In this document: in pieces, positions 5,965-6,716 of the stretch
Layout: each line of letters starts with the position of its first letter
How positions within the stretch are numbered: position 1 is the first letter of the stretch
Origin: Alphaproteobacteria bacterium
Lineage (GTDB): Bacteria > Pseudomonadota > Alphaproteobacteria > Rhodobacterales > Rhodobacteraceae
Assembly: GCA_030830465.1 (NCBI GenBank)
Contig: JAURMY010000261.1
Span: forward strand, 1-6,716
Length of the DNA stretch: 6,716 nucleotides
Reading direction: 5' to 3'
Program-made: the position numbers and the translations under genes
Notes under the pieces: model-generated
The model's database searches: none
What the model was told of the DNA's origin: nothing
Seen by the model: only the letters and a program-made list of their open reading frames with translations

Positions 5965-6507
5965 ATGACGGAAAACGGGTTTTGGGTGTTTGGATACGGC
6001 TCTTTGCTGTGGCAGCCGGGATTTCCCTTCCGCGAAAAGCGGATCGCGCGGATGCGGGATTTCGCCCGGTCGTTCTGTATGCGTTCAATCCACCACCGGG
6101 GAACGGTCGAAGATCCGGGGCTGGTTCTGGCGCTGGACCGGCAAGCGGGTGCGCATTGCGACGGTCTGGCTTTTCTGGTTGAGCCCGCAGATACGGCGGC
6201 AACCTTGGCCTATCTGCGGGACCGCGAATTGATTTCCTCGGCCTATCTGGAACAGGTGCATCCGGTTGACCTGCGGGACGGGCCGGTGGTTGAAGCGGTC
6301 TGCTATGTGATTGACGAAGCGCATGACCAATATTGCGGTGGCCTGCCGCTGGAAGAACAGGCCGGTATCATCGCACACGCTGTGGGGGGCCGGGGCCCGA
6401 ATGCGGAATATCTGTTCAACACTGCGGCCCATCTGCGCGAGCTTGGCCTTGAAGACGCTGAGTTGAACTGGCTTGAACATCGAGTCCGGGAACTGACCGC
6501 CCGTTGA
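5965..6507 (+). CDS. chaC: Gamma-glutamylcyclotransferase, ChaC-like
   Basis: 180-aa cytoplasmic enzyme predicted to cleave glutathione into 5-oxoproline and Cys-Gly (ChaC/GCG family). Seen: FWVFGYGSLLW at 6-16, the substrate-binding loop of the fold, then FARSFCMRSIHHRGT (33-47). RDRELISSAY (85-94) follows, whose Glu88 lines up with the catalytic Glu of E. coli ChaC (KREMITGCY), and then GPNAEYLFNTAAHLRELG towards the C-terminus. E. coli ChaC is longer mainly because of an N-terminal extension absent here. Start: the ATG at 5965 has AAGGGG at 5951-5956, 8 nt upstream. The frame stays open far upstream (to 5596), but that part is antisense to the DUF2125 gene and not real. It is divergent from DUF2125 and no regulatory site stands out in the 66-bp spacer. 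Substrate specificity (glutathione versus other gamma-glutamyl amines) is inferred from family only. Confidence 0.92.
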   Translation: MTENGFWVFGYGSLLWQPGFPFREKRIARMRDFARSFCMRSIHHRGTVEDPGLVLALDRQAGAHCDGLAFLVEPADTAATLAYLRDRELISSAYLEQVHPVDLRDGPVVEAVCYVIDEAHDQYCGGLPLEEQAGIIAHAVGGRGPNAEYLFNTAAHLRELGLEDAELNWLEHRVRELTAR

Positions 6508-6515
6508 ATTGATCC

Positions 6516-6716
6516 GTGCGCATCTCCGGCGACGGCCCCGTCAGCCGGATGAAGTCCGCCCGCATTGTGCTCCGCTTCGCCGCCGACGGCACGGTGGATA
6601 CCGTCGAATTTTTGCCAAGCTCGAACGGAAGCACCGTCCGCGAAGACGCACCGAGCTACCTGCCGGGTTATTTGGACCGCTGGGGCGAGCGCCCTTCGAG
6701 CACCGACGCAATGTCG
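6516..6716 (+). CDS. Unrecognised partial reading frame running off the right edge
   Basis: Frame open from a GTG at 6516 (9 nt of gap after the chaC-like stop) to the last base, 67 codons, just after an in-frame TGA at 6510-6512. Codon third positions are strongly GC, which supports coding. The product reads VRISGDGPVSRMKSARIVLRF and continues with SYLPGYLDRWGERPSS; I recognise no domain and no signal peptide. No ribosome binding site precedes the GTG or the later ATG at 6549, so the start is unsure. It might be a coupled downstream gene of the chaC-like gene, the decayed start of a pseudogene, or chance. The overlapping minus-strand frames look less gene-like, although one of them is open for most of this stretch. 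Confidence 0.35.
   Translation, partial: MRISGDGPVSRMKSARIVLRFAADGTVDTVEFLPSSNGSTVREDAPSYLPGYLDRWGERPSSTDAMS

Noticed and set aside
1..6716. Defence system, toxin-antitoxin pair, CRISPR array, insertion sequence or attachment site
   Set aside because: Nearly every base is taken up by recognisable housekeeping genes; I found no transposase, integrase, nuclease or repeat array.

Overview
The window looks like an ordinary chromosomal stretch of an alphaproteobacterium, most likely Rhodobacterales (Roseobacter group). The grounds are GC-rich coding sequence, the style of the MetF, MetR and EF-P proteins, a DUF2125-type envelope protein and a small protein of a kind I know mainly from roseobacters. 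I cannot name a species. There is no mobile element, CRISPR array, rRNA or tRNA that I can support, and no gap of more than 300 bases lacks a gene.

Layout. 1-394 (+) is the C-terminal part of a YgfZ/GcvT-like folate-binding protein. It converges on 439-1230 (-), an inositol-monophosphatase-family enzyme (SuhB type). Next on the same strand, and so upstream of it in transcription, is 1304-2212 (-), a LysR-type regulator closely resembling MetR. MetR diverges from 2306-3172 (+), metF, across a 93-bp AT-rich spacer. That spacer holds an exact TGAA-N5-TTCA MetR box nested with a larger palindrome. metF ends at a strong intrinsic terminator and is followed by 3259-3732 (+), a PaaI-like hotdog thioesterase. 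The thioesterase converges, with a 9-bp gap, on 3742-4305 (-), elongation factor P.

efp diverges from 4531-4845 (+), a small DUF6280-like protein, across a 225-bp spacer. That spacer carries a plausible promoter for each gene and a perfect 9-5-9 inverted repeat placed over the DUF6280-side promoter. The small gene ends at a strong terminator and converges on 4909-5898 (-), a DUF2125 membrane-anchored protein. This diverges, with a 66-bp gap, from 5965-6507 (+), a ChaC-like gamma-glutamylcyclotransferase. An unrecognised reading frame (6516 onward, +) runs off the right edge.

How the genes work together. The clear functional unit is metR/metF: MetF makes 5-methyl-THF for homocysteine methylation, and MetR is the homocysteine-responsive regulator of methionine genes. 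YgfZ is also folate-linked, but it converges on suhB and is not part of this unit. The remaining genes (EF-P, SuhB, thioesterase, ChaC, DUF2125) are single housekeeping genes. I found no convincing new multi-gene system. The features most worth testing are the palindromic control region upstream of the DUF6280-like gene and the nested MetR operator.
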